Below, piece by piece: positions 30,206-38,531 of a DNA stretch of 64,000 nt. Origin of the DNA: Synechococcus sp. WH 8101. GTDB lineage: Bacteria; Cyanobacteriota; Cyanobacteriia; PCC-6307; Cyanobiaceae. The translations under genes were made by a program, and so were the position numbers. The notes beneath the pieces were generated by a model that saw only the letters and a list, made by a program, of their open reading frames with translations, was not told the origin of the DNA and did no database searches. The stretch is taken from contig NZ_CP035914.1 in the NCBI RefSeq assembly GCF_004209775.1, positions 1,116,001 to 1,180,000 on the forward strand, written 5' to 3'. Numbering within the stretch: position 1 is the stretch's first letter; every line of letters starts with the position of its first letter.

Positions 30206-30427
30206 ATGGGAGCGAGGGACTGGATCGCGGCGGTGCTGCTGAGTGCGGCGCTGGTGACGCCTGTGTCGCGGGCCCTGGAGAGCAACGGGCCGATGGCGGC
30301 TGGTGCGTATGCGATGCAGGCGTCGTGCCGGTTGGCGGACGGGTTGGTGCGTGCCTGCATCAAGGAGCGACGCAGCGGCCGGATCCTGGGGAGTCGCCCG
30401 TTGGTCAGTGAGCTGGAGAAGGAGTGA
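30206..30427 (+). CDS. Small secreted protein of unknown function
   Basis: From the ATG at 30206 there is a signal peptide (MGARDWIAAVLLSAALVTPV) and a short mature part with two Cys (ASCRLADGLVRACIKERR). The frame is open upstream to a TTG at 30134, overlapping the previous gene. Its stop overlaps the GTG of the next gene (GTGA). The three genes look like one operon. Confidence 0.5.
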   Translation: MGARDWIAAVLLSAALVTPVSRALESNGPMAAGAYAMQASCRLADGLVRACIKERRSGRILGSRPLVSELEKE

Positions 30428-30765
30428 GCTGGACCTGTCCCGGAACCCTGGGGGGCGATGGAGGCAATGGAATGGCTGGACAGTGGGTGAAACGGTTGAT
30501 CACCGGTGTGGTGGTGGCGACAGCGTCCTGCGCTGTGCTGCTGTTTGCCGGTTGCAGCGTGGGTGCGCTGCAGGGGAAGCAGTGCGATGACGGCCAGGAA
30601 CGCGCCTTTGCGGTGCTGGGGGGATTGCTGACCACGGTGATGGGCCTGGCGATCAAGCTGGAGGCCCTGGATGGCCCGAGTGCTGCCGATCGGGAGAAGC
30701 AGTTCCGATCTGGTGGTGCATCGGCATGGGGCAGATCTGAGGACGTGATCGATCCGGACCGCTGA
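30424..30765 (+). CDS. Putative lipoprotein or holin-like membrane protein
   Basis: The 113-residue frame starts at GTG 30424, or ATG 30472 (MAGQWVKRLITGVVV). A hydrophobic segment ending LLFAGCSVGALQ resembles a lipobox, and a second hydrophobic stretch (AFAVLGGLLTTVMGLAIKLEA) follows. It could be a lipoprotein, spanin-like protein or holin near the lysozyme gene; none is demonstrated. Confidence 0.5.
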   Translation: MSWTCPGTLGGDGGNGMAGQWVKRLITGVVVATASCAVLLFAGCSVGALQGKQCDDGQERAFAVLGGLLTTVMGLAIKLEALDGPSAADREKQFRSGGASAWGRSEDVIDPDR

Positions 30766-30818
30766 GGCGGAGTCCTGAGCTCGGAACCCGGAACCCTGTG
30801 GCAGCCACATCAGCTGTT

Positions 30819-31031
30819 ATGGATCAGGTTCTGCGCATCGTCTTCTGCAACGGACAGGTGGCGGAACGACGGGGCGATGACGATCAGGTGGCGGCCCTGT
30901 TTGCTGCCGATGCCGGAGGCTTGATCGATTACGTGATCGCCCTGGATCTGATCAGCGGCGCCTGCGCTTTTTTCACCGACGCCACCGACCACCGCTTTGA
31001 CGCCGAGATCGTCCTGAAGCTTGAGTTCTGA
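30819..31031 (+). CDS. Hypothetical protein
   Basis: A 70-residue soluble, acidic protein from the ATG at 30819 (MDQVLRIVFCNGQVAERRGD). It has no recognised domain. An ATG-less extension to 30798 is possible. Confidence 0.45.
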   Translation: MDQVLRIVFCNGQVAERRGDDDQVAALFAADAGGLIDYVIALDLISGACAFFTDATDHRFDAEIVLKLEF

Positions 31032-31211
31032 CGGGGATTTGTGCTGGGATTCAGTGGCTTTGGTAACGGCGCGAACGCCACGGTGGTTGACGCCGGGTCT
31101 AAGAAGGGGATGTAGCAACAGCTACCAAGCGTTCACTCCACCACTTGCGTGGAGCGCAGTTCGATCCAGGCCAAGGAACGGGGACCTGGACTTGCTCCGA
31201 GGAACTGAATC

Positions 31212-31379
31212 ATGACCCTGACCTATCGCGGCCAGACTGTCCAGCAGCGCCACGCTGCCGTGACGATGACCAAGCCTGCCCTGACCTACCGGGGCCAGGC
31301 CGTGGCCGAACGCAAAGGTGCAGCAGCCACGGCAGTTCACCCTGCCCTGACCTATCGCGGCACGACCTATCGCAAGTGA
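31212..31379 (+). CDS. DUF4278 protein with three LTYRG repeats
   Basis: This 55-residue protein is too short for most ORF callers. It contains LTYRGQTVQQR, LTYRGQAVAER and LTYRGTTYRK, the motif that defines the cyanobacterial DUF4278 family, here as three tandem copies. Function unknown. A strong terminator follows 38 bases after the stop. Its 3' tail and terminator recur at about 38.01 kb. Confidence 0.75.
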   Translation: MTLTYRGQTVQQRHAAVTMTKPALTYRGQAVAERKGAAATAVHPALTYRGTTYRK

Positions 31380-31417
31380 GCGGTACTGAGGCGGCTTGCC
31401 GCCTGAGTCAACTGCTG

Positions 31418-31444
31418 AGCCCCGCCTGGAGCGGGGCTTTTTTG
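31418..31444 (+). terminator. Rho-independent terminator after the DUF4278 gene
   Basis: AGCCCCGC pairs with GCGGGGCT around TGGA, followed by six T. A near-identical copy is at about 38080-38103. Confidence 0.85.
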
Positions 31445-31598
31445 ATGGCAAGCCCTGCGGCCTAGAGGGCGCTGTCCTTGTGGCCAGACGATGCTCAACC
31501 AGGCTCAGCAGCAGCTGGTCAACCTCAACGCGCTGAAGACATTGGAGGGGATGGTGACTGGGATGGATGAGGAGTGATCGAAATTCCTAAAACGGAGG

Positions 31599-31772
31599 GT
31601 GAGAACTGAGCAGCGGCGCCAGAAACGCTCAGGCCCGACCGAAGACCTGAAGCAGTTAGCCGGTCCATGGCCAGAGCTGGATGACAACCAGAAGCTCCAC
31701 AGCCCCGAGAACGCTGTGAGACAACGTTGGTGCCGTCAGCTGTGCGAAGGCGGCTATGGATCGGTTACATAG
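31599..31772 (+). CDS. Possible small protein or gene remnant
   Basis: A GTG-initiated frame of 57 residues contains LKQLAGPWPELDDNQKLHSP and ENAVRQRWCRQLCEGGYGS, which reads like real protein rather than noise. The GGAGG is too close to the GTG for a good ribosome site, so it may be a 3'-truncated or 5'-truncated remnant. No family assigned. A 28-residue frame at 31491-31577 (MLNQAQQQLVNLNALK) precedes it. Confidence 0.3.
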   Translation: MRTEQRRQKRSGPTEDLKQLAGPWPELDDNQKLHSPENAVRQRWCRQLCEGGYGSVT

Positions 31773-31815
31773 AACGACCTGCTGGTGAAAGGTGAGGTGT
31801 TGGTCAAGCGAGCAA

Positions 31816-31839
31816 GAAAAAACCCGCCAAGTGGCGGGG
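31816..31839 (-). terminator. Terminator of the repeat-protein gene at 31944
   Basis: On the minus strand CCCCGCCACTTGGCGGG forms a G+C hairpin followed by TTTTTT, about 105 bases past the stop of the minus-strand gene. Confidence 0.75.
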
Positions 31840-31943
31840 TACGAATGAGTTATCGGGAGATCGATGATGATACCCCCTGCATTTCTCTGTAGGGTCTTGT
31901 ATTGCTTTCGGTCAATAGGAATCAGGTTTCCTGGTATTTATAT

Positions 31944-33619
31944 TTAGAAGAAGTCAATGGCTACGAGCGACAGGTTGCCATCGGTCTCAATCTCTTCAAT
32001 AGTGACTCCAGAACCAAATCCAATTGCACTGCCATTGGCGCCGGCAAAGAGGTTGGCTGCTTGATTGTCATAGATAGATTCAGGCTCCATTAGTCCCATG
32101 TTTTTAGCTTGCAGGCTATCCTCGAGAGTTGTAGTGGAAGCCAGAGATTCATGAATAGAGCGGGGATTGATTTTGCCAAGGAGTTCGGTCAGGGCATTGC
32201 CTTTGAATTCACCTGTGTTGGCATGGTCCCGGTCCCAATCAACACGTGGATTCAGGCCAATCAAGTCGTCATGCTCTCCTTTGTAACCCTGTTCTTTCTT
32301 GCCATCTGGGCCGTAATCAATCCAGGGATTGAATCCAATCAATTCATCGTGCTCACCTGAGTAACCCTCAGCTGATTCTCCGTCAGGGCCATAGTCGATA
32401 TCGACTTGAATACCCCGCAGGTCTTCATGTTGTCCAGCGGATGAGCCGCTCCCACCTGTTTGTTCAGGATTTTCCACACTCTGGGACGCATCCTCTGGAT
32501 AATTGTCGTGACTGTCAGGCGTTCCATCGTTGTCAGTGTCTTTATCCTGGAATACAACAGCGCCTTCTGGGCTGCCGTTTTCATTGGTAACTCGCCAGTT
32601 GCCGGTTGGGTTTCCGTCTTTGTCGACTTCTCTTTGCCATCCACAGGTTTCGGTCTCTCCGGTATCTGAATCTTCGCACTCACTGGAGCCCTGAGTGCGC
32701 TCCCATCTTGGTCCTTCCGGCGAATTGCCATTGTTGTTGCTCGGCTGAGCGCTTGAGTGTGAACGATCTTGAGCGGACTCCCGTACTGTGATCTCTCCGG
32801 GTTGGCTTTGTCTGGATTGCTGACTTGTCGCTTCGTGCTGGTCTTGTTGAGGATCACTTCCCGGGTGGCCGCCACTCGCTGGCTGCGCGATTTGAGATTG
32901 GGCTGGTGATGACTGAGTGCCTCGGCTGCCTGTACCGTAGGCACTTGGTTGCCTGGAAGATCCATCCCCAGGGAGAAGCGAATCTCGTTCGAATGGAATC
33001 TGCGAATAATTCCATTTGTACTATTAATACTCTCAAAAGGCACAATCACCTCATCAAAGGATGAAGGCGGGAACAGGGTCTCGGGGTAATCTTCTGAGGT
33101 CCAGTTCGACACCTTATCCTTGACCCAGCTATAGAATCCTCCCGCTAGCGACGCGATTCCTACTCCAATGGCAGCTGACGCAAGAGCAGGAGCAGCTGCA
33201 CCAAGGACTGCTGTTGCGACAGCTGCGCCAACGTAGTTCCCCCCAATGGTCAGTGCTACATCTTCCGCGAAGTCAAGGTAGCCATCGCCCCATCCTCCAC
33301 GCTCGTGATCTTTGGAAACCTCGAGGCCCTCGTTGAGTACCAGGCCAGCTGCTGATTCGATTGCCAGCTTGGCCCCATCATAATATTTTCCATATTTTGT
33401 TTTTTTGAGCAGAACAAGAGCGTCATCAACAATCAAGGTTGCAATCGATGCTCCACTTCCCACGGCAGCACCCCACGCTGTGGGTGCCAGAAAAGTGCTT
33501 TGCTCGACCACAGTGCCTTTAGAATTTGTCTCATCGGCTGCGTCAAGTGTGACCGATGACTGGAAAGCCATGCCAGACTGTTCTTTCTTAGGATTCGCAG
33601 TGAGAGTTTTGAAGGCCAT
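31944..33619 (-). pseudogene. Large Ca-binding repeat protein, split by a frameshift
   Basis: Two overlapping minus-strand frames appear to be one gene. The 5' frame (33619 to about 33020) codes a Gly/Ala-rich N-terminus with hydrophobic helices (AAVATAVLGAAAPALASAAI). Near 33005-33025 the sensible reading moves to the other frame. There it continues through a Gln/Ser/Pro-rich linker, a thrombospondin type-3-like calcium motif (DKDTDNDGTPDSHDNYPED) and three copies of D-Y-G-P-D-G...G-E-H-D-x-L-I-G-x-N-P. It ends GNLSLVAIDFF at 31944. The region is more A+T-rich than its surroundings. The shift may be a mutation, programmed frameshifting or a sequencing error. An exported or surface role is suggested by the repeats. 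Confidence 0.6.
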
Positions 33620-33765
33620 TTCCTAAGTTTTTGAGGTGTATGTCTTCGGGATCTCTCCCTCCGATGCACACACCATCTCCCGAATCACCGGTCCACTCGA
33701 TGACCTGCGTCAAAGGTGCCTGTGACTTTGCTCACAGCGTGGTCCCTGAGTTCCCGCCGCTCCGC

Positions 33766-34050
33766 TCACTTCCCCTGTCCTGCTGGCAGCACATGCGTCA
33801 CCAGATCACCGTTGACCCAGCGGATCACGCCGGAATCCACATCTGCGATCTGGAACATCGACCACGCCTTCGGGTCCCTGGCCCCGCCCTCGCAGTGGAT
33901 CACCTGACCCATCCACCAGTCACGGTCCTGGGGCTCGCCGGGCATCGGGTCATGACGCACGATCACCGTCATGCCCTGCTGCAGGCCTAGGAAGACTGGT
34001 CGCGCCTCCGCTGGAAGTGGCTTCTGCGGAGGGGAGTGATCAACCGACAC
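33766..34050 (-). CDS. DUF3104 family protein
   Basis: The 94-residue protein from GTG 34050 carries the picocyanobacterial DUF3104 core: FLGLQQGMTVIVRHDPMPGE, DRDWWMGQVIHCEGGARDP and FQIADVDSGVIRWVNGDLV. It resembles a small beta-barrel (SH3-like) domain. Function unknown. An internal ATG at 33972 is an alternative start. Confidence 0.75.
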   Translation of the reverse strand: MSVDHSPPQKPLPAEARPVFLGLQQGMTVIVRHDPMPGEPQDRDWWMGQVIHCEGGARDPKAWSMFQIADVDSGVIRWVNGDLVTHVLPAGQGK

Positions 34051-34158
34051 CGTGAGTAGAACACCTGTTCTTGAGGGTAGGCGGAGTTACGCGTTGCTGC
34101 CATGCCAATTCACCCAGCCACCTGCGAGTTGGCAGGCAGCTGGGTGAGGCCCTGCGCC

Positions 34159-34380
34159 TCAGAGCGCCGAGACGGTGACGCCGGGTGTGCCCTGCAGCTT
34201 GCGGGCGATGGCATGGGCGCGCTCAGCGGGAATCAGGCGCTTGGTTTTGACGGGTTTGCCGCGCTTACCGAGCCACTGCAGCTCATAGGGGCTGGTGCCG
34301 CCTTTGGGGACACCGGGCGCATAGCGATGGATGCAGAGGAAGCGGATCGGACAGGAGAGAGGTTGAACAGCACAGGCCAT
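34159..34380 (-). CDS. Small basic protein, RLIPAERAHA family, copy A
   Basis: From the ATG at 34380 the protein has 73 residues: an N-terminal part with Cys (SCPIRFLCIHRYAPG), then ELQWLGKRGKPVKTKRLIPA and ERAHAIARKLQGTPGVTVSAL. It has paralogues at 38121-38342 (nearly identical) and 53961-54176 (diverged), which supports this start and the coding status. I know no named family. The basic RGKPVKxxRLIPAERAHA segment suggests nucleic-acid contact, which is inference. Confidence 0.7.
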   Translation of the reverse strand: MACAVQPLSCPIRFLCIHRYAPGVPKGGTSPYELQWLGKRGKPVKTKRLIPAERAHAIARKLQGTPGVTVSAL

Positions 34381-34567
34381 GGAGCGGAAGTGCGAGGGAC
34401 CCCACCGCAAGACCACGGCCGCGAAACCCTCAGGCAAGGACTCCCCGCAGGGGTGCATGGCTCGATCCTTGCCGGGTGAGCAGGCCCGTGGCTGGATGGG
34501 GTCAGACCTCGCGCTGCTCTGTGGCAGGCAGTGCTCCAAGCCAACGCGGTTGGTTGGACCTGTGAAT

Positions 34568-34726
34568 TCAGAAGTGGGTCCGCAGGGCGTCGGCGCTGTT
34601 GCCCCAGAGCTTGCGTTTGGCGGCCTCGGCATCGGCGATGAACAGCCGCGCTTCTGCGCGGTTGGTGCAGGTGCGTGCCCGTTCTTCCAGCTGCATCAAC
34701 TGCACCAGTTGCTGGGTTGTGGTCAT
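34568..34726 (-). CDS. Small helical protein, copy A
   Basis: A 52-residue protein from the ATG at 34726, which has an ideal AGGAGG seven bases upstream. It is predicted helical and charged: TTQQLVQLMQLEERARTC and AEARLFIADAEAAKRKLWG. The nearly identical copy is at 38532-38690. Function unknown. Confidence 0.65.
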   Translation of the reverse strand: MTTTQQLVQLMQLEERARTCTNRAEARLFIADAEAAKRKLWGNSADALRTHF

Positions 34727-34815
34727 GACCACCTCCTGGTGTTCCTGCATTAAAGTTAACCCTGGGTTAACCCATTGGTGCGCGTTGGCGCGGAGGCTGA
34801 TTGGGATGGAGCTGA

Positions 34816-35268
34816 TCAGGCGGCGTTGTGCTCCTTTTCGGTGCCATGGAAGGGGAAGGGAGCCGGTGCAATGGCGCTCTGCCGGCGCTGGGCGCGGAGA
34901 CGGCCGTATTGCCGTTGCAGCAGCTCGATCACCAGCGTCGGGTGGCGATGGATGAGCTCGAGAAAGGAAGACCGATCCAGGCGCAGCAGCTGCACGGGCG
35001 TGAGCGCCCTGGCCGCCAGTTGATGGTGCTGATGCCGTGAGGCGAGATCGGGATAGGAGAAGAGATCGCCGCTGCGGCAGCGAGAGGCTGAGGCGATGTT
35101 CGGGCCATCGAGTGACACCAGCCCGCGCTCGACGGCAAAGATGGCGCGGACCGGATCGCCTTGCTGCACGATCAGGCTGCCCGTAGGCAGGAACCAGCGA
35201 TCGGCACCACTCTGTTCCGCGATCAGCTCAAGGGGTGTGGGCAGGGTGCGCTGGCTGAGAATCTCCAT
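34816..35268 (-). CDS. Cyclic-nucleotide-binding-domain protein without HTH, copy A
   Basis: The 150-residue protein contains one Crp/Fnr-type sensor domain: LPTGSLIVQQGDPVRAIFAV, ERGLVSLDGPN, then RSGDLFSYPDLASRHQH, and a long C-helix. It stops after the C-helix with no winged-helix DNA-binding domain, so it cannot be a standard Crp regulator. The glycine/arginine phosphate cassette for cAMP is not clear. It may be a decoy, dimer partner or stand-alone sensor. The start is the ATG at 35268; an upstream open frame to 35439 overlaps the next gene. Copy B is 38780-39232. Confidence 0.7.
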   Translation of the reverse strand: MEILSQRTLPTPLELIAEQSGADRWFLPTGSLIVQQGDPVRAIFAVERGLVSLDGPNIASASRCRSGDLFSYPDLASRHQHHQLAARALTPVQLLRLDRSSFLELIHRHPTLVIELLQRQYGRLRAQRRQSAIAPAPFPFHGTEKEHNAA

Positions 35269-35338
35269 CGCCAACGTCAGGGACTTGATGGAGTTGTAGG
35301 CAGAGCAGCGCAGCGGCGCCAGAGCCCGCTGTTGCCAG

Positions 35339-35731
35339 TCAGGGCTTGCTGTCGTTGATCTCCTTGAGCAGCTCCTCAAGCAGCTGGCGTTCGTCTGGAG
35401 TGGGTTGATTGCGCAGGGGTTCAGCCATGTGGAGATCATCGATCAGGCCGTAGAAGCGCACATCGAACCAGAGCAAGAACAACTCGAGTGTGAGCGGTTG
35501 GGGCCAGAAGCTCGGGTCCTCACACCAGCAGCGCAGCTCCTCCTGAAAGATCGGCTGGTAATGCTCCCGCAGGCGCTCGTCTGGGGGGCGGTCCTGATCC
35601 TGGATGGGGATCAGATAGAGGGAGGGTTCGAGATCATCGATCAGGGGCGCTTCTGGTTCCATTTCATGGGCCCAGGCCCGCATGGGGGAACGGGCGCGGA
35701 CGCCGATGGCGCAACGATTAACCACTCCCAT
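35339..35731 (-). CDS. VVNRCA-family hypothetical protein, copy A
   Basis: 130 residues from the ATG at 35731: MGVVNRCAIGVRARSPMRAW, then an acidic middle (EPSLYLIPIQDQDRPPDE) and FQEELRCWCEDPSFWPQPL. It has a nearly identical copy (39303-39695) and a diverged paralogue (41147-41557) sharing VVNRCA, YLIPxxDS, W.x.D.xxWPQ and NxPxxxE positions. The start is fixed by alignment of the three. The family is common in cyanobacterial accessory DNA but has no known function. Confidence 0.7.
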   Translation of the reverse strand: MGVVNRCAIGVRARSPMRAWAHEMEPEAPLIDDLEPSLYLIPIQDQDRPPDERLREHYQPIFQEELRCWCEDPSFWPQPLTLELFLLWFDVRFYGLIDDLHMAEPLRNQPTPDERQLLEELLKEINDSKP

Positions 35732-35898
35732 GCGCCACCACCTCAGAACCACCTCGTCAGCACTGAACGTTGTGTTCAGGTTGACCTGCGCTCAACCGTA
35801 GAAACGGCCATGGCGCCCGTCAGCTGATCTCCAGTAGTGCCATCGGCTTGTGCACGCTGTGATGCAGAACCGGCAAGAAGTGGGGGGCCTGATGCTGA

Positions 35899-36165
35899 TC
35901 AGGCGCTCCGGCGTGCGCTCTGCGGGTGGGGTCGCCGGAGGGGACGGACCTTGCCGCCCTCGATCGTGCGCGCTTTGAGGGCAGAACCGTGACTGTGACG
36001 CCTGGGCTGGGGCTGGGCACCGAGAAGCCGTTGCTGGCTGGCGGGATCGAGCAGAGCCTGGATGTCCTGACCTCCCTGGTCCTGGTAGCGGTACAGCGCC
36101 AGGCCATCGGGGACCTGATCAAAGAGCTGTTTGCGGCCGTCTCGGAGCAGAAAGCAGGGGGCCAT
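35899..36165 (-). CDS. Hypothetical protein
   Basis: An 88-residue frame from the ATG at 36165 (MAPCFLLRDGRKQLFDQVPD), with a Gln-rich middle and an Arg-rich C-terminus. It has a start ATG, sensible hydrophobic/charged patterning and neighbours on the same strand. No family is recognised; another minus frame overlaps it (to 35820), so the choice is moderately uncertain. Confidence 0.4.
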   Translation of the reverse strand: MAPCFLLRDGRKQLFDQVPDGLALYRYQDQGGQDIQALLDPASQQRLLGAQPQPRRHSHGSALKARTIEGGKVRPLRRPHPQSARRSA

Positions 36166-36254
36166 GACGTCAGTGCACAGAAGCAGCGGAGCTGCACCCA
36201 TGGAGACGCCGGATCGCTGAGTCGGCAACGGCCCGATGTGGCAGTTCGCTGGGA

Positions 36255-36479
36255 TCACAGCAGAGGCTGTGAGGCTGGGCAGTCGTTGCGGCGAAAGAGA
36301 CCACCGAGGTAGTGGCGCACGACCGAACGCTCTTTGCAGCCCTGCTGGAACAGAAATCCGGCGATGGCGGCCTGCACCAGGCGGTACTGGTCCCATTGGG
36401 GATGCTCGGAGATGAACAGGCCCATCGCCCGATAGAGATCTTCTGGGAGTTGGTTTTCCACACTCACGTGAACGGGCAT
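36255..36479 (-). CDS. DUF2811 family protein
   Basis: The 74-residue protein from the ATG at 36479 carries the DUF2811 pattern: MPVHVSVENQLPEDLYRAMG, ISEHPQWDQYRLVQAAIAGF, and RSVVRHYLGGLFRR. This resembles a ribbon-helix-helix-like small protein seen in picocyanobacteria. Function unknown. It is upstream of the gene at 35899 on the same strand. Confidence 0.8.
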   Translation of the reverse strand: MPVHVSVENQLPEDLYRAMGLFISEHPQWDQYRLVQAAIAGFLFQQGCKERSVVRHYLGGLFRRNDCPASQPLL

Positions 36480-36799
36480 GGCATCGGGTGTCTCCTGCAA
36501 CACGCTCTCTCGTTTTCAACGACCCCATCTGGCCACAGGGCGAGGAGTGCTGTCAAAAGAGCGGCAGAGGCGAGAGACGCTATTGAGAATCCCCGCTGCT
36601 ACTGGGTTTTAAGTGGTCGTTTGTGCTCTGGGACACAGTGCTTGGAGTTGCCGGCGCCCCGCGTCAAGTGGAAAGAGGCTTTTCCACGGTTCTGGCTGGG
36701 AAGGCCGTGGTCGCGGCTGATTGAGCGGTTCAAGGCTGTGGAAATGGTGTGGAATGCCGCGCGCGAGATGGTGAAAACAGCGCTGTTCACCGCTGCTGA
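36480..36799. other. Intergenic region
   Basis: I see no convincing gene in these 320 bases. Near 36769-36791 there is an imperfect dyad, GGTGAAAACAGCG against CGCTGTTCACC, which could be an operator or an RNA stem. Confidence 0.4.
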
Positions 36800-37192
36800 T
36801 CAGTGCGGAGCAGGGGCATCTGGAGTCGCGATCGATGCTTGTTGCTGCAGGGGGCCATCGCGATCGGAGCGGTAGCTGAGCTGAGCGCTTGGCTGGCGCT
36901 GCTGCAGCCAGTTCAGAACCCGTTCGAGGGATGCGGTGGTGTGGGGTGCACCGGTGCCCATGCCCTCACGGCTGGTGGCGAGGATGCGGAGCCCATCGGG
37001 GCTGAGGCGTTCCAGCAGCACCGTGACCAGGAGAACATCGGGTCCGCAGGCGAGCCTGAGTTCCGCATTGCGGGGATCCAACCACTCGAGGTGACCAGCG
37101 AGTTCGGTGTTGAGTCGCTCGAGATCGGCCTGAAATGTCGGACCGTGCTCCATGCCGCCGAGAACGGCTTCCAGGCGTGCCATCGCATCCAT
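36800..37192 (-). CDS. Hypothetical protein
   Basis: A 130-residue soluble protein (MDAMARLEAVLGGMEHGPTF; LACGPDVLLVTVLLERLSP) with an N-terminal helix and a Gln-rich C-terminal part. The frame is continuous with good codon patterning and diverges from the HEAVH gene at 37338. No family is recognised. Confidence 0.5.
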   Translation of the reverse strand: MDAMARLEAVLGGMEHGPTFQADLERLNTELAGHLEWLDPRNAELRLACGPDVLLVTVLLERLSPDGLRILATSREGMGTGAPHTTASLERVLNWLQQRQPSAQLSYRSDRDGPLQQQASIATPDAPAPH

Positions 37193-37337
37193 CGCTATGG
37201 GCCCATCATCCCCTGCGTGCGCGTGCGCGTGAGCGTGAGAGCAGTGGCAAGAACGACAGAGCGATGCGGATCGTGGAGGGTGTAGCCCGGGCTGGCTGTT
37301 CTGGCTGTGTTCTGCTGAGGACAGAGTCGGTGCAGGG

Positions 37338-37868
37338 GTGAGGGGTCACGTTCCGTTGCTGTTGCCGTTGTTGCCGCAGGCGCTGGCATGGGCGTGGGCA
37401 GGGCTTGTGACTGCCGTCATGGCAGCGTCACCGTCCTGGGCTGGATCCCAGGACAGACAGGGGCAATTGCCAACTCAGGTTCAGCAGCTGGCCCGTGAGC
37501 TCCAGGCCTATGGCTTCCAGATCCGACTGGCGCCGCCACCCAAACGCGGTGCGTATGGATTGTTTGAAAGCAAGAGCCGAACGCTGTGGATTGCGCCGGT
37601 CACGATCCCTCTGGGGATTGCCCGCCAGACCTTTCTGCATGAGGCGGTGCATGCCATCCAGAGCTGCCCGTCGGGTCAGTTGACGCCCCTGGGAGTCAGC
37701 GGCCCTTTGAATCCGGTGGTGGAACGTGAGATCAGCGCGATCCTGCTGCGGAACTATCACCACACCAACCGCTTGCTCGAACGCGAGGCGTTTCTGATGC
37801 AGGCCCAGCCAGATGCAGTGCCCCGCCTGCAGGCGCTGCTCAAACGTCGCTGCAGGACACCGTCTTGA
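37338..37868 (+). CDS. Secreted protein with HExxH zinc-peptidase-like motif
   Basis: The protein has up to 176 residues from GTG 37338, or about 149 from ATG 37419. It has an N-terminal signal sequence (LLLPLLPQALAWAWAGLVTA then AASPSWAG), and the mature part contains QTFLHEAVHAIQSCPSGQL. The HEAVH motif is the classic zinc-binding pair with a catalytic Glu. A third ligand could be the Glu in VVEREISAILLRNY or LLEREAFLM. Family members in cyanobacteria are not characterised. Activity is inferred from the motif alone. Confidence 0.65.
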   Translation: MRGHVPLLLPLLPQALAWAWAGLVTAVMAASPSWAGSQDRQGQLPTQVQQLARELQAYGFQIRLAPPPKRGAYGLFESKSRTLWIAPVTIPLGIARQTFLHEAVHAIQSCPSGQLTPLGVSGPLNPVVEREISAILLRNYHHTNRLLEREAFLMQAQPDAVPRLQALLKRRCRTPS

Positions 37869-38012
37869 CCATCGCCGGCGTGGCAGGACTTGCCACCACC
37901 TTGACGATTCCCTCGGGTATGCAGTGATCGTTTTTTGATTGTCCTGCCAGCACTTCGTCGTTCATCCGGAGATCAAGCACTGCACTCTCAACGGCTCCAG
38001 GTTGCTGCGGTG

Positions 38013-38122
38013 GTGACGGCACGACCTACCGCAAGTGAGCGGTACTGAGGCGACCTGCCGCCTGAGTCAACTGCTGAGCCCCGCCTGGAGCGGGGGTTTT
38101 TTGATGGCAAGCCCTGCAGCTC
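38013..38122 (+). pseudogene. Remnant of a second DUF4278 gene and its terminator
   Basis: From GGCACGACCTACCGCAAGTGA onward this stretch repeats the 3' end of the DUF4278 gene (31353-31467), including GAGCGGTACTGAGGCG and the terminator AGCCCCGCCTGGAGCGGGG with its T run. Upstream coding sequence is lost. The match ends at CCCTGC, where duplicated block B begins. This marks the recombination joint. Confidence 0.8.
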
Positions 38123-38342
38123 AGAGCACCGAGACGGTGACGCCGAGTGTGCCCTGCAGCTTGCGGGCGATGGCATGGGCGCGCTCAGCGGGAATCAGGC
38201 GCTTTGTTTTGACGGGTTTGCCGCGCTTACCGAGCCACTGCAGCTCATAGGGGCTGGTGCCGCCTTTGCGCACACCGGGCGCGTAGCGATGAATGCAGAG
38301 GAAACGGATCGGACAGGAGAGGGGTTGAACAGCGCAGGCCAT
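38121..38342 (-). CDS. Small basic protein, RLIPAERAHA family, copy B
   Basis: 73 residues, differing from copy A (34159-34380) at about four positions (for example APGVRKGG for APGVPKGG, TLGVTVSVL for TPGVTVSAL). The upstream regions diverge more than the coding parts, consistent with selection on the protein. Function unknown. Confidence 0.7.
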   Translation of the reverse strand: MACAVQPLSCPIRFLCIHRYAPGVRKGGTSPYELQWLGKRGKPVKTKRLIPAERAHAIARKLQGTLGVTVSVL

Positions 38343-38531
38343 GGAGCGCAATCGCGAGGGACACCACCGGTGAGGCACGGCCGCGCAACCCTCAGGCAAG
38401 GACACCCCGCAGGAGTGCATGGCTCGATCCTTGCCGGGTGAGCAGGCCCGTGGCTGGATGGGGTCAGACCTCGCGCTGCTCTGTGGGCCGACAGTGCTCC
38501 AAGCCAGACGCGATTGGTTGGACCTGTGAAT

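Larger units (their letters stand above)
34157..35735. repeat. Duplicated block, copy A (four genes)
   Basis: This segment of about 1.58 kb is nearly identical to 38120-39698 in the same orientation, offset 3962-3964 bases. The CNB-domain proteins of the two copies differ at only about three of 150 residues. Identity falls sharply left of 34157 and right of about 35732, then returns for about 40 bases near 35789-35826 (matching 39742-39783). Confidence 0.9.
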
